DNA of 64,000 bases, from assembly GCA_038030265.1 (NCBI GenBank), contig CM075939.1, positions 43,939,253 to 44,003,252 on the forward strand, written 5' to 3'. Source of the stretch: Corythucha ciliata. Its lineage: Eukaryota > Arthropoda > Insecta > Hemiptera > Tingidae. The notes beneath the pieces were generated by a model. That model was not told where the DNA came from and did not search any database. It saw nothing but the letters and a program-made list of their open reading frames with translations. Shown here one piece after another: positions 44,441-57,600 of the stretch (position 1 is the stretch's first letter; the number at the start of each line of letters is the position of its first letter). The position numbers were made by a program, and so were the translations under genes.

Positions 44441-45480
44441 CGCCTAGAAAATGACTAATCGGGCAATTAGCGCCCCAAAAATGACCAAACTGCAAATACA
44501 TGCCCTCAAAATGGCAACAAAACCGCCCCTTACCGGTTAAACTAACGATTCTCGGTCGCAGTTCGCGCCCCCTAAAATTGACTAAACTGGCCATTCGTGC
44601 CCTGAAAAAGTCATAATGACTATTCACGACCTGAAATTGGAAAATCAGACTCTTTTCGCCCTTAAAATTGCTAAACTGACGATTTGCACCTTGAAACTTT
44701 CTAAACAGACGATATTAAAACGAACCGTTTGTGCTCTGAAAATGTCCAAACTGACCATTCTCTCCTTGAAAATGACTAGACTGACGATTCGTGCCCTAAA
44801 ATTGGTAAATCTAACTCACTTGGTCATAAAAATGGGAAAACTAATGATTCGCGCCTTGTAAATGCCTAAACTGACGATTTAGTTGTACCCTAAAAATAGC
44901 CAAACTGGCTATTCGAGCTCTAAAATTGGCAAATCTGACTAAAGTTCACCCAAGAAATGGCTAAACTGAAGATTCGAGCCATAAAATTGTCTAATCTGAT
45001 GATGATCGTTCCCGGAAAATGGAAGCCGACCGAGTATGTCACTCAAAAAATGGCCAAACTGACCATTCGCTCCTTGAAAATTGCTGAGCTGACGATACAA
45101 TCATGTCCTATAAATAGCCTAACTGACTATTGAAGCCCTATAATTGGCTAAGCTGATGATTATGAAAATGACTAAAATTATCATTTGCGCCCTAAAAATA
45201 GCCAAACTAGCTATTCAAGCGCTAAAATTTGAAAGTCTGACTCAATTAGCTAGAAAAAATTGCAAAATTCGTACCCTGAAAATGGTAAAACGAACCATTC
45301 GCGCTACACAAATTGCCAAACTGACTGTATTTGCTCCTTGAAAATGTCTAAACTGACGTGTCGTGCCCTACAAATAGGTAAACCGGCTATTCACGCCCCA
45401 CTATTGGCAAATCTGACTTAATGGGACCTAAAATTGGCCATTCGCTCCTTGAAAATGACTGAACTTACGATACGATGAAA
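44441..45480. repeat. Phrase array C (AACTGACGATTCGCGCCCTGAAA type)
   Basis: About 28 units of AAATGRCTAAACTGACGATT, then CGCGCCCT, at ~36-bp spacing. The same phrase recurs at 52650-53110 and, reversed, at 58000-58660. Confidence 0.82.
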
Positions 45481-45899
45481 AATAAGCCAAAACGCCAGTC
45501 TATTGACGTTCTCAAAAATATCCAGTCAACAGGGACGACTCCGCGTTGCCAACTGATCGACTCCCCTCTCCAACCAATATGGGTTTCGGTAATAATTATT
45601 CGTGCTGACGCACTGACTACTCTCGCCCTTTAAAAAGGGTTGACCAATTAATTGATACCTCAATTACACGGTTATTCGCCTGACACTCAGTGCATTTTGG
45701 GCTTGCTGGCCCAAGGTGTGTGACCTCGGTGAAAACTGGGCCTAAAAACATCCTATTCCGCCGGTAATTGCCTCCAAAATGCTGCGTTTGTGTGTGGGGT
45801 GCGGGGTATGAGCCTCGTCAGCCCTACGAACAATGAGGTCCGTGGTGGCTGGCTATCCCCGGATCCGATCACACAAAAAAAAAAAAAAAAAAAAAAATC

Positions 45900-47260
45900 C
45901 AAAATTGCAATTTTACGGATATTTAGCACCGAATCTTGTAATTTATCCGAAATTATAAGGCCCGTATCTTGCGATTTTACTGAAAGTAAGACCCGAAACT
46001 TGCGTTTCTGCGAGAATAAGACCAAAAATCTTCCAATTCCATGGGCAATTGTCTGCAGGCAATGGCCTGAATTGAGGCCGGCTAGCCTGGACTCCGCGGC
46101 TACGAAAATGTTCTCGAAACTGAAATTTCGTCTTAATTAAGACCCTAAACTTGCAATTTCGCCTAAATTAAGACTCGAAACTGTCAATTAAGACCTTAAA
46201 CTTACAATTTCGCTGGAATTAGGAAGCAAAACTTGCAAGATCGCGAATGTTCAGCCAGGAAACGTCCAATTTCACGGATATTTGGAAATGAAATATCGCA
46301 GACGTGCGGCTATTCGTCATGTTTTTATCGCTGTCGTGGCCCGCTAGCTCAGGTTGCGAAACCACCCGCAATTTTGCGGAATTAAATACCTCAAACTTGC
46401 AATTTCGTGGAAATAAAGACCGGAAACTAAGCAACTTCGCGGCGGATATTCTGTCACAAACAGGCAATTTTGCTGAAATTAAGACCTGGAACTTGCAGTA
46501 TCGCGAATATTCAGCCAGTAACCTCCCAATTTCGTTTATCATTGCCTTCGAAATGTCACAATTTTGCACGGCTATTCGTTAGACTTGGAGTGCAGTCGGG
46601 GCTGGCTTGACCGGGATACGCAGTTTTCAAAACCCGGCCCGAAGCGTTCAATTTCGCTGATATTGTTGAGACGTGAAACACCCAATATCCCAAATATTCT
46701 GCCTGGAAACTTCAAATTTTGTGCATCTTTGCTTTCAAAATGTTGCAATTTCTTGGCTTTTCTTGAGAAGACTTTGGGGGGAACTGTCGTGGTCGTCTAG
46801 CCCGGGTTCCACGGTTACTAACATAAGAAAGACCCTCGGAGCTCAAAGTTTCGCGGAATTAAAGACCAGAAAATGTCAAATTCGCGAGAATAAATACCAG
46901 GGGGGTTGTAATAGAAAAATGAAACACGTATGAGACTAGATGAGAATGAATTTCACAGCCATGCGTTCATAAATGTTAGCTGTCAAAGTCCATCTCATCT
47001 CATCTCTCATGTGTTTCACTTTCCTATTACAACCCCCCAGAAACTTGAAATTTCACCGATAATTGGATCCGAAACTGGCATTTCCGTAGATTTTTAGCTC
47101 CGAGTGACGTAATTTCATGAGTATATAGTTTTAGGCTTTGGTTGCTGTGGCGGCTGATTTAGCGAATATTAAGACCATAAAATTGTAATTTGCTAGATAT
47201 TTGCTCCATAAACTTACTATTTTGTAGATATTTAGCTACGAATGATGTAATTCAGTAGCT
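45900..47260. repeat. Phrase array D (GAAACTTGCAATTTCGCGG type)
   Basis: Units of GACCCGAAACTTGCAATTTC, then CGGAATTAA or GATATTTAG. It is preceded by a 20-odd-base A run at 45876-45898 and carries a small fold-back insertion (46901-47038). Confidence 0.78.
46901..47038. mobile_element. Small MITE, 3-bp duplication CAG
   Basis: Ends are GGGGGTTGTAATAG and its reverse complement, continuing AAATGAAACACGTATGAGA and AGATGAGA on one side and the complementary series on the other. CAG lies at 46898-46900 and 47038-47040 (the boundary C/G is ambiguous by one base). Removing it restores an array D unit (AATACCAGAAACTTGAAATT). A 3-bp duplication with G-rich ends is PIF/Harbinger-like; this is an inference. 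Confidence 0.82.
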
Positions 47261-47289
47261 AATTATCTCAAGAGACCAGCGAATTGCTT

Positions 47290-47470
47290 GTAAAATTGAA
47301 ATTTTTCAACTCAACTTTAGCTGTGAATTAGCGCTTTTTCTTAATTTTGACCGCCGACGCGACTCACGAGAAGTACATTAGCCCTTTTCACACTCTCTGC
47401 CGTGAAATAGAGATTTTTCCCCGCTTTTAGCTATGAATTTGCGTCTTTTCTCTGCGTTAGCATTTGCGTT
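47290..47470 (-). repeat. Short family A array fragment
   Basis: About five units (TTTAGCTGTGAATTAGCGC with T-rich spacers). Confidence 0.6.
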
Positions 47471-47632
47471 TTCTCAAAAAAATTGGCCTTCGTGGACCAA
47501 ATGGTATCACAGCTCGATGATTAGCACACCAAACAGCGTTATCAACCTAATGCGTGACTATGGACCAATTTTCACCATAACTCGATGTTCACCTACAAAA
47601 CTGAGTAGTTTCTGCCCAAGACTCGTTATATA

Positions 47633-48136
47633 GTGCCTGATATCGTCACAATTCCACGTTTAACCCACGAAATTCTGTTATACTGCGGAAAAAGCAGCGA
47701 TTATGGGACAATTCTGTCGTTGTTTAAGCCACACAAATTATTATTATCGTCCCAAAAAGTGCTATTACAGGTAAACCTTGACCATGCTACATCGGATCCT
47801 TTCCATCTGATCAGATCTCTACGGGTCTCAGGTCCAATCTTGTTTTCATCGGCCTGGTCCGTGTCGTCCTTAACGCCTCCATTACTGTCTTACACTGCAT
47901 ACAAGGTCTTGGTGGCCGCCTCTCACGATATCGCGACCCCATACTACAAGACCCTCAACCTTATTACCTCCACTAAGTCACGACCAGTTTTACCCACCTG
48001 GTGGCCGCCCGGATCTGGTGGTACTTCCTCCCCTTTGGGGCGTTTGGCTTCTAGCCCCTGCCTAACCTCTACATATTGTTTCAATTTATTCTCAAAATTG
48101 TTATTTCACACCATCCGTCATCCCCGGCTCACATGA
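47633..48136 (+). CDS. Unidentified ORF (167 codons)
   Basis: An unbroken frame in a non-array stretch. The product has no motif I know; it contains VLLQVNLDHATSDPFHL and ends in LLFHTIRHPRLT. A possible donor (TTACAGGTAAAC, near 47766) suggests it could hide an intron. It may equally be a transposon remnant or chance. It lies between CHPF and CAP and touches the minus-strand ORF 48129-48416. Confidence 0.2.
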   Translation: MPDIVTIPRLTHEILLYCGKSSDYGTILSLFKPHKLLLSSQKVLLQVNLDHATSDPFHLIRSLRVSGPILFSSAWSVSSLTPPLLSYTAYKVLVAASHDIATPYYKTLNLITSTKSRPVLPTWWPPGSGGTSSPLGRLASSPCLTSTYCFNLFSKLLFHTIRHPRLT

Positions 48137-48416
48137 TAGCACTAAGTTTTGACACCTCTTTTTCCTCAGTCAAACGCCCCACAACCACGATCATACCGTA
48201 ATGATCAGAGAAATCCTGGAGAAGGACCTTGATTTCATCTTTACTTTTTTGTGCGTGCAAGCCTGCAATGACTGCGGTGAGATCAATGGTGGAAGATACT
48301 GTTTTATATACATGTACAGATGTTTTGCGTGGAGGAGTAGAAATAGCTGAAGTCGATGACCCAATAGAATAATACCTTGAATCAGGTACGAAGTGGCACG
48401 CTCTGTGCATGCTCAA
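48129..48416 (-). CDS. Unidentified ORF (95 codons), protein-like
   Basis: The middle reads VSSTIDLTAVIAGLHAQKSK and LLQDFSDHYGMIVVVGRLTE, with protein-like composition. The stop may be replaced by a donor (ATCATGTGAGCC), and an acceptor-like TGATTCAAG precedes Tyr-Tyr near the start, so it may be an exon. Another minus frame, 48623-48808, also looks protein-like, but its phase does not join this one simply. No family is recognised. Confidence 0.25.
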   Translation of the reverse strand: MSMHRACHFVPDSRYYSIGSSTSAISTPPRKTSVHVYKTVSSTIDLTAVIAGLHAQKSKDEIKVLLQDFSDHYGMIVVVGRLTEEKEVSKLSAIM

Positions 48417-49290
48417 AAGAATTTTTTTTATTCGAAGGCCGAATTAAGGAGGCAAAAAATAGCGTCCCCCCCCCCCCAGGTAGGGGTGGTTTCTCTCAGC
48501 TTCTACACACCACCAGTAAACCACCCGCCGCCGGGGGTGGAAAGGATTATACAAGTTTCACTCCAGGGTGATCCGTTCGGGTTCTCTGTCCTCCTGCGAA
48601 AAATTGTCCTTCGCGTACCTCACTACACGCCACCATTTACGCCCACCTCCCGCCCATCATCAGTGTTTTTTGATGTGTTTCGTTTTGAGGATGCAGTTTC
48701 CCGTTCGACAATGCGAACGTCGGATGTCGTGCCGGCTTTGAGAAACGTTTCAAAGCACCTCGGGGATAAATAGTTTGCTTTAACGATCGTTTTTATTAGG
48801 TATTCCACATTTAAAGGATGGCTTAAAACGCTTATTTTGGTAGAAATCGGTCAATTTATTAATCTGCTTTACTGTTGATAACGAGGGTGTTACAGTTTTC
48901 TAGTTACATAATTGAATGGAAGCTTTTCCGTGGGATTATTCAAGTTTAAGAACATGAACACCGCCTCTACTTGTTGGTTTATTCAGTTGATTGATGGATC
49001 TCAAGGGGATAAAAGTACGAAGAGAAGCAGAGGGGGTAGAAACTACTTTATTTATTCGTGGATGCATGCGGGCATTTCTATTAATTCCATCTTAGACTGA
49101 TGCATACCATTTTCATGCTTATTCTGACGGGAAATATTTGTGTTTAAAAATTTCGCAGCCCTGGGAGTACGTTTTTCATGAGTATTGGTATTGATCAAAA
49201 ATTATTTTAAATTATATTTTGATTGATTGAGACGTTAGCACCGAGTCCCCCCCCCCTCACCCTTCCGCGGCCTGGTTCATTTTTTTCCCA
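48417..49290. other. CAP upstream region
   Basis: It contains the minus ORF 48623-48808 discussed with 48129-48416, C-rich runs at 48467-48478 and 49248-49257, and the likely CAP 5' leader. No promoter motif stands out. Confidence 0.35.
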
Positions 49291-52200
49291 ATGGACCCAT
49301 CTGAGAGTTTTTCTGCAAATTCCGCTGGAGAAGGTATCAATGCCTCCCAAAATACTTCATCCGTCAAATCAACACCCGTACGCAGCGTCGTCACGTTCAC
49401 CTCACCCACCTGCACTATGGCCAGTGAGCGACTAACGCCGACCGCGATGAACGATGACGATGACGACAACAACGATGATGTTGGTGGTCCCGGCGATACC
49501 ACTGCCGAGGAGTCCGAATTGGGCGGCATGCTCGAGCCACCCGTTACACCGGTGGGTCGCGATGAGCTCGCCCTACGTCGTCATCGGTTTTTCAATGATT
49601 TAATGGTTGCGTCGCAGATCACGCATCGCGTTCGATTTGACCCCAGAGGTCCTTCGTTTTCAGGTGTTTCTATGTTTAAAAATGTTTTTTTTCTGGGAAT
49701 GTACCGAGTATTGGTGGGTGGGGGGGGATTGGCTTGGCATCCGAATCACTTTTGGAAAACGGAGCGATCCGGGGCATCTGGGAGCAAATATCAAGTTTCA
49801 CGATCGTCTAGTCAGTTTTTGGTAAATCATCAGTTGTATAGCCGAATTGGTCTTTTTTGCACTGTAATACACGTTTAAAGCCAAAACAATCAGATTCTTG
49901 AGATCAAATTTAGAACTTTCGCTTGAACAATCGTCAGTTTACTAGCCAGTTTGTCAATTTCTAGAAAGTTTGATAGTCCCCCTGGATTTTCCGACGAAAA
50001 ATGACTTGTTGAAAAAATTCTGTTTTTGCAGCAAATTTTCACGGTTTTTCGCTTCCATGGGGCCGACGCCAACTGTTGAGGCGTTCGAGACAATATTTTT
50101 CTAGGGTCATCAATTGAGCCCAGAGGTCGAATAATGTCACTTTCAAGGTTGATGCGTACCGTATTCAGTCGACCAACCGTTTTCTGGGTTGAACTGAACC
50201 AATTTTGAGCTATAAAATCGACGGTTTTATGCTGAGTTGGCCGTTGTGTAGTGTGTAGCCTGTCTGTTTGACCAAAATTGGCCAGTCATTGGACCTTAAT
50301 GTCAAGTTTTAGGGGTGAACTTGTCAAGTTCGTCGAGTACGTTTGACAGGCTGAATCGCCGACTAAGAACAATAATTGTTATTCTTGCAGAAAAGTACAG
50401 ACAAGTTTCTGGTGACATTTGAAGTGCGATGATAGGGGAGGGAACTTATCATAATTACTGAGAATTACTACCAATGATTATAGCCCTCTCTCTGCCTCCC
50501 TCCTGAGCTCACGTTTTCGTTAAAATTTGTAGGCTTCTAATTGTGTGTTTCTGTCGAATGGTATCGGGTTTATAAAGTTATAAATAGAACGCGATTTTTG
50601 TTTGAGATCTTAGTCGCGGGAGGAATGGGAGCAATCCCGCTAACACAATTCACTCTTCTTTTTGAAGTTTTTCATACACCCGCCGTTATTGGCGATAGTG
50701 TTGTACATTCTCAGTACAACACCGGGGCTGCCCCGGCGTACATTTATATATTTTATATCTGAGTGCATCTGACTGCACAGAGTGTGCACAACTTGGGTTA
50801 ATTTACCATATGTTGTGCTTTTTTATTTATTTTTCAATGAAAATCCGTCCCCTGTATCCCGCCTGAGATTAGTTAGGTATTGTTGAAAAAACAAGTCCCC
50901 TGGCGCGAGACGAAATGACTGCTCGTCTGTTCAATTAAGTTTGTCACACACGGGTTGATTCAAATTGTGTGGAGATTTGGATAAATTGAGTGGTAGGGTA
51001 CGGGTGGGGGGGGTGGAAGAAAGAACATTCGTGGAATGAAGTCGGAATTATTACTTTTTAGAGAGAGAAAGAGAAAGAGAGAGCTCCAAAATACCCCCCC
51101 CCCCCCGATAGCTGACTATATTTTATCGTTTTATTTCAAGTTCTTTTATTTCAGTTCTGTTATTTCAATATTGTGGTCGCAGAGTATGGATGAATAGAGA
51201 GAAGGGGAAAAAGGTTAAACAAAGTTTGGTGGTGTAAGCGAAGCGTTAAGATTTCATTCCTTTTTTGGTCGTCTCCTTAAAGGGAATTTCGGAGGTCGAG
51301 AGACATACGCTTTCCAGGTCAATATACCTTGCCAAGTGGAGTGAGTTAGAAAACTTGTTCGTACATTCCCCCACCCCACCCCTATCCACCAAACCAGGGA
51401 CATGCCATCCGTTCCAATCAACAGAATTGATTCGCAAATTTCTCAAGCGAAGGATGGAATGAGATTGCCTGGCATAAACAACAACTTTGGAAGTTCCCTT
51501 CACTGGAAATCATTTTCTATAAAAGGGTTCACCCTTTTTATCGTTTGAGTTTTAATGATTTCTCCACAGATTGCCACTCCTCCAAATTGACAATCTTGCG
51601 GTCACATCTCCCTTCTTAAGTTTTATAGGTGTAAGATTGTTTTTTTATGACGTCATTCTGAATGTAAAAGCCTCTCTCCGCTACTCACTGGTGTTCATGA
51701 GCCTAAAAACGTTGCAACGTTTTTTATTTTTCCTGGTGAATTATGGCCTGGACAGGAAAATGACTAACACCAATCACACGATCCATGACTGATACGATTT
51801 GACTTCCGCTTAATTGAACTTGTAGGTCATTTCAAGAGATTTCACAAAATAAAAAGTCGAACAGCGTAACCATCTAATTTTAGTCACAACCAGCGTGTGT
51901 GAGTCACTCCTCCCCCTCTTTTATTTCAATAACTCATTCACTCTCTGAACCCCGTTCATCCAGTTTTTTAAAAGATCGACACAGGTTGTTCAAAAGTGTC
52001 TCGAATGGCACTTTAAAACCGGGATTTTTGTGTGTGTTTTAGAACCTTCATCCGAAGAGACACTTTCCGGCCCTTGTCGAGAACTTGAGTCACTCGTTAC
52101 GCGGCTTGAAACCACTACAGGGCGTCTGGAGGAACTTCTATCATCACTCTTTAGCGCAGTAAACGGTAAGTCTTTTTTTTTGAAAATTTAAAATGCGAAT

Positions 52201-54585
52201 TTCATGTTGAATCATATTTCAAAGATTAGCAAAAACTGTCGTTAATCTTCCTCCTGTTTTTATCTCATATTTTTTTTTTGTATTTATTGGTGAGAATGTG
52301 CGGACAAGGAAGGCCCAGGGTCAAATCGGTAGCTCCGGCCTAAGACCTAACCCTCCCTCCCCACCACCACCATCAGCTCTATTCTGTTTCACACTACATG
52401 TCGATGTGGATCCGGGGGGTACCTCCACCCCCCACACTTGTTGACTACGTCGCTTACGTTCGAAATAACATCGAAACCACCACCCAAACCTCATCAAGAG
52501 GGTGGTCACCTTCTCACATTTTTTAGTGTTGGGCTCTGGCCAGTTGACCTGCGTCAAAATTGTCAAATGACCGAATTTTGACTGCCAAAATTTTTTTTCA
52601 ACAGGTATCAATCATAGTGCGGTGGTGTTTTCGATAGGTAGAGCCTTTTGACAGATTCTGCATGTCATGTCAAAATCGATCATTCGCTCTTCAAAAATGG
52701 TCAGTACATTTCACCAAAAAGAAGCCTAAAATGGCGTCCCACTATGGCAAACCGGAGGATTCACGACTATTTGCGCACTTAAGTTACTTGACTACTGGTT
52801 ATGCTACACTGAATTTTCGCGCCCCGCAATCGCAAAACAGACAGTTCGCGCTCTGAAAACGGCTACAACTGCTATTTGGGCGCTGAAAATAGCCGAACTG
52901 CGACCACTCGCGCTCTAATTATGGCCAAACTTGAAATGACTAAACTGACGATTCCTGCCCTTAAAAGAGCCAGACTGGCGATTCACGCTCCAAAAATGAC
53001 TAACGGGCTACTCACGCTCAAAAAATGGTTAAACTGTCCATTTACGCTCTGCAGATGGGGGTAACTTGAAACTGGCTATTCGCGCCCGGAAATCGACCAA
53101 CTTGCCCATTTGTTCCCCCACCGAACCGGGCCCTCTCCGCCTTACCAAATCAGTGACTCCCCCCCCCTCCCGGATCATTCGCTCGCACTGTAAAATAGCT
53201 ACACGGAGCCTTCCAGTTTCACGTCCTGACGTTGAAATGCTTGGCTTATAAATCGAATTTAGGGTGCCTCCTTTCAAGTTTCGTGGTCGTGGTTTTAGAT
53301 AAAGGAGAGGAGGGGGGTAAGTTAGGGGCTTAACGAACGGGAAAATCCAATTTTTTGTGCTCAATAAACAGTTTTACAGCTTAATAGCTTAGTTTCGTGT
53401 ACCTGGTGCGGGGGTAAAGGAGTGGAGGGCGTTTGCGAATGACCACAGTCGTGCAGCTGATCAGCCAGTTTTGTGGAGTGAAAGTCTTGTGGTTCGATAC
53501 ATTATTTTGATGAGTCAACTATTTCCTCGCCACTTCCGGAGCTAATGACCGACCTGGGACTCGCCCCGAAGGAGGGGGCTCGTGCACCCTGAGCCACTCC
53601 CAAGATCCGCACCCGCTAGGTTTCGCGGCAATCGAAATGGGCGCGAAATGTCAAGTTTTGAGGTCACATCTAGGCGCGTGGTCTATTTAAAATAATTATG
53701 CGTTCTCATAAGCAAGAAGTTTCCAGTTTCAAGGTCGATATGAGAAAAAAATGTCTGAAAATGTTTAAACCGTGGTTCCAGCAACATTGTGCCACAACAG
53801 TTGTTTTTAGCCACGTACGTGGGGCGCTGGCAGACATCCTGCTGGAATTTTGGTGAGAGGCCCACTGTCTTCCTATGGCGATGGTGCATCAATTTTTGAG
53901 CGCTTTGTCGTGATTCCGGGTGCCTGGGATCTTTCGCTCGGCGACAAATCCGCTAACTCTTGTTTTAAAGCTGCTGAAAAATCATGATTTCCTTATCTGA
54001 GAAGCCGCCAAACGTTTTGGGCTACTAGCGGGGGCGTAGATACAAGTATACGAACGAAGTGCCACTAGTACCAACGCTCTAAAGAGCTCCATAGAAGTTA
54101 GGTTTAGCAGATTTTCTCGACTTCCAGAGGCCCGAAAATGTCCGCGAGCGTCCAGCTGCTTTCTTGGACTTCGGACCTCACGCAGTAGTGTACCGAAGTA
54201 GGGGTGAGGGGACCGGATCAGACGGGGGCCCCCGAAAAGCTTAAATATACGGAAAAATGAGGATTTTCAGGTTATCCATGGATGTAGGTATGTGGTGAGA
54301 ACGGTTGGACAGGGTTTTGGCTGTTTTCTACGAATTTCAGTCTATCCGACCTGGAGAATATAACGTTGCAAGTGATATCAACAAGGAGTGAGGGCTGAAT
54401 ATTAGATTGAGCCCCCGAAAGCGCTATTCTGGTGGCTCAAATTGAAAAAATTCGCGGCTAAAAAGAGAAAATACATCGTGTTCTCTTCATTTGTGAAAAG
54501 CTTTCTGTTTCGCGGCTAATATTGAGGAAAATACTTGAGAAAAACGCTTATTTTTGAGCTAAAACTGAGAAAAGTGCTAATCCCC

Positions 54586-54617
<32 letters not shown>

Positions 54618-57600
54618 TCGCTAATTCTCTGCTAAAATTGAGGTAAGCGCCAAAACTCGTGGAAAATTAAGAAGCATCGCTCACAGGATAAAAACGCTAC
54701 CTAGTATACTTTGCTGCTAATGTTGATAAAATGCGCAAATTCATTGCTAGCGTGGTGGGGAAGGGGGCAAAACTTCTAATCCGCGGCTGAAATTGAGATG
54801 AACGATACACGCGGCCAAAATTGAGAATAGTGCCAATTTGCGGGCAAAGCTGACAAAAAGCACTCATTCATCCTGGCTAAAATTGATAAATTCGCGGCTC
54901 AAACTGGTCATAAGCGCTAATTGGCGGATAGGAAAGGTGAAATAGCTGTGATTCGTGGCTAAAATAAGGAAAAGGCTAAGTAAAAATTATTACATTTCTT
55001 GTTTATACAGAGACTTAGGGGCCTCTTGGAGATTTCCGCCCCAGGCTCCGATAGGTGTAGGTCCGCCAGTGACCCACGGTACGCGGTTTCATCAATTTCT
55101 AAATTTTGGCCATTTCTTCCAAAAATCGCCCTTAAGAGAGAGTCTCTGGGTATTTCGATTTGAGCCTAAAGCACGAGTCCCTTGGAGAATGCTCAATTGA
55201 CCAATGTATGTGGTTTCAACATCATTGAGTGGCCACCACTGTCCCTTAAATTGGTTAAAAGTGAGTGTTTTGCATTTTTACTCTTTTTCCTCGTCGACTT
55301 TGTCGATCTGCATCCGCGAGGACTTCATGAGGCCAGCGGACTAGCCTCTGCTCTACTCATTCCATAATAGGGAAGGATTTATCGAAAAGAAAATTATGGA
55401 ATGTCTGGATGAATTACATTACGGATTAACAGTATTTTTGTTCTCGGGGAAGTCTATGTGCAGTCTGGGTGAAATGATGGCCAAAATGTGAAATTACCTC
55501 CTCCCCTCCCTCTAACGAGATTTCAATACCCCCCCCCCCCAGGACAAATTCCTACCTACGCCACTGACGACCAGAGCCATGAAATATTATTTTAAATGAC
55601 CGGAAAGTCACGAAATCTGACTACCGAAACCGACAAGATTTCAAAACGTTCGTTTTTGATTAATTTGGCCAGTTTGAACACTGTACTTATTGCACTAATT
55701 TATTCTACAGAGTAATGCCGGAGTGATGTTTTATGTATTTTATTTTTATTTATACTTGTTTTATTTGCCCTTCTGTTGAAATTTATTTTCTTTTTTTGTC
55801 TACAGAACGAAACATCGCTGCCACAAAATATCTAGCGAAGGACTCAAGCTTGTCAATTCCCTCTAACGCCGACCTCGAAGCCCTCTCCACATTTATAACC
55901 AAGATGGCGGCCCAAGCCTCGCAGGGCTACCGTGAAATCGTCCAAGGACCGTTGGCCAGCTACGCTCAACTCTCGCAGAAAATCGGTGGCGTCGTCGCCG
56001 ATCAAGCGAAACTCGTCTCGGAAGCGTTCGCCATTCAGTTGGGCTACGTTGAAATGGCCGTCGGACGCGGCGAGCCGAGTCAGTCCGAACAGGTATCTCT
56101 GCTCGGACCCACGTCTGGTAAAATCCAGTCTATTCAAGAATTAAGGGAAAAGAATAGAAGTTCGGAGTTTTTTAATCATTTGAGTGCAATCAGTGAAAGT
56201 ATTCCAGCGTTGGGCTGGGTGACAGTCGTGAGTATTTTTTTTTATTTTTTTTAAGTCGACGCCCTGGTTTGAATTCGCTTTGTTTTTATTTTAGAAACCA
56301 GCTCCCGCTCCGTACATCAAAGAAATGAGCGACGCTGGTCAATTTTACACTAATAGAGTTTTAAAAGACTGGAAAGAGAAGTAAGTTTGCCTCAATTACA
56401 GTAGTGGCGTAGCCCTTACATTACCGGTCTTGCCCGAATGTCTACTAAAAAACCGTTGTCTTCTTTTTCCAGGGACAAAAGCCACGTCGAATGGGCCAAG
56501 GCCTGGCTGGAAACGCTGAGCTCTCTTCAGCGCTACGTTAAATCCGTGCACACGACCGGCCTGCTATGGGGCAAAGGTGGAGGAGCCGGCGCCGCTGCAC
56601 CACCACCCCCTCCTCCAGGTGGCATGCCTCCACCACCGCCGCCAATAGATCGACTCTCGTTGGACAGTGCGGGTGCTGGTGAGGACCGATCGGCTTTGTT
56701 CGCCGAAATAAATCAAGGGGAGAACATTACTAGAAGTATGCATTTTTAATTATTATTATTAATCAGCGTTAAATTCTCATACAAATTTTCGTCAGATTTA
56801 ACGCTAATTTATTATTTTCACCATTCTGTTTTAAAAAAGATTTGAAGAAAGTCACGTCAGAAATGCAAACGCACAAAAATCCGGGACTTCGAAGCGGCCC
56901 GGCTCCGTTCAAACCCCCAGCAACCACCGGTGTCACTTCCGTGCGACACGAGTTACCGGGACCTGGCGCTAAACCGACCGCCGCCAATAAACCGCCGGTT
57001 TTCGGAAAAAACGGCAAAAAATGGCACGTGGTATGTCTTCAAAAACGTTTTTTCTTGTGCTTTTTTTCCCCCGATTATAATTGTACCACGGCCCGTCCGT
57101 CCCCCACATAACTTGAATAGGAACACCAAAGAAACAATAACTCTCTCGTTATTGATGACACTGACATGAACAACGTTGTCTACATGTACAATTGTGTCGA
57201 ATCGACCCTCACTGTCAAAGGAAAAGTGAATAGCATTTTCCTCGACTCGTGTAAAAAAATTTCCGTACTCCTGGACTCCCTCGTTTCTTCAATTGAATTT
57301 GTCAATTGTCAATCGGTACAAATGCAGGTATAAAACACAAGTTTTACTCTCTTTCGATATTTAAGTAATCCCTTTCGCCTCAATTTTTAAGGTACTAGGT
57401 AAAGTTCCGACTATAACCATCGACAAAACAGATGGTTGTCAAATGTATCTAAGCAAAGACTCCCTGGACGTTGAAATTGTCAGTTCAAAATCGTCTGAAA
57501 TGAACGTTTTGATTCCTACAGCCTCCGGCGATTACGTAAGTACAATTTTGTGTACATTTCTTGAAGAATTTCACATAAAATCGACCATTTAAGAGAGCGG

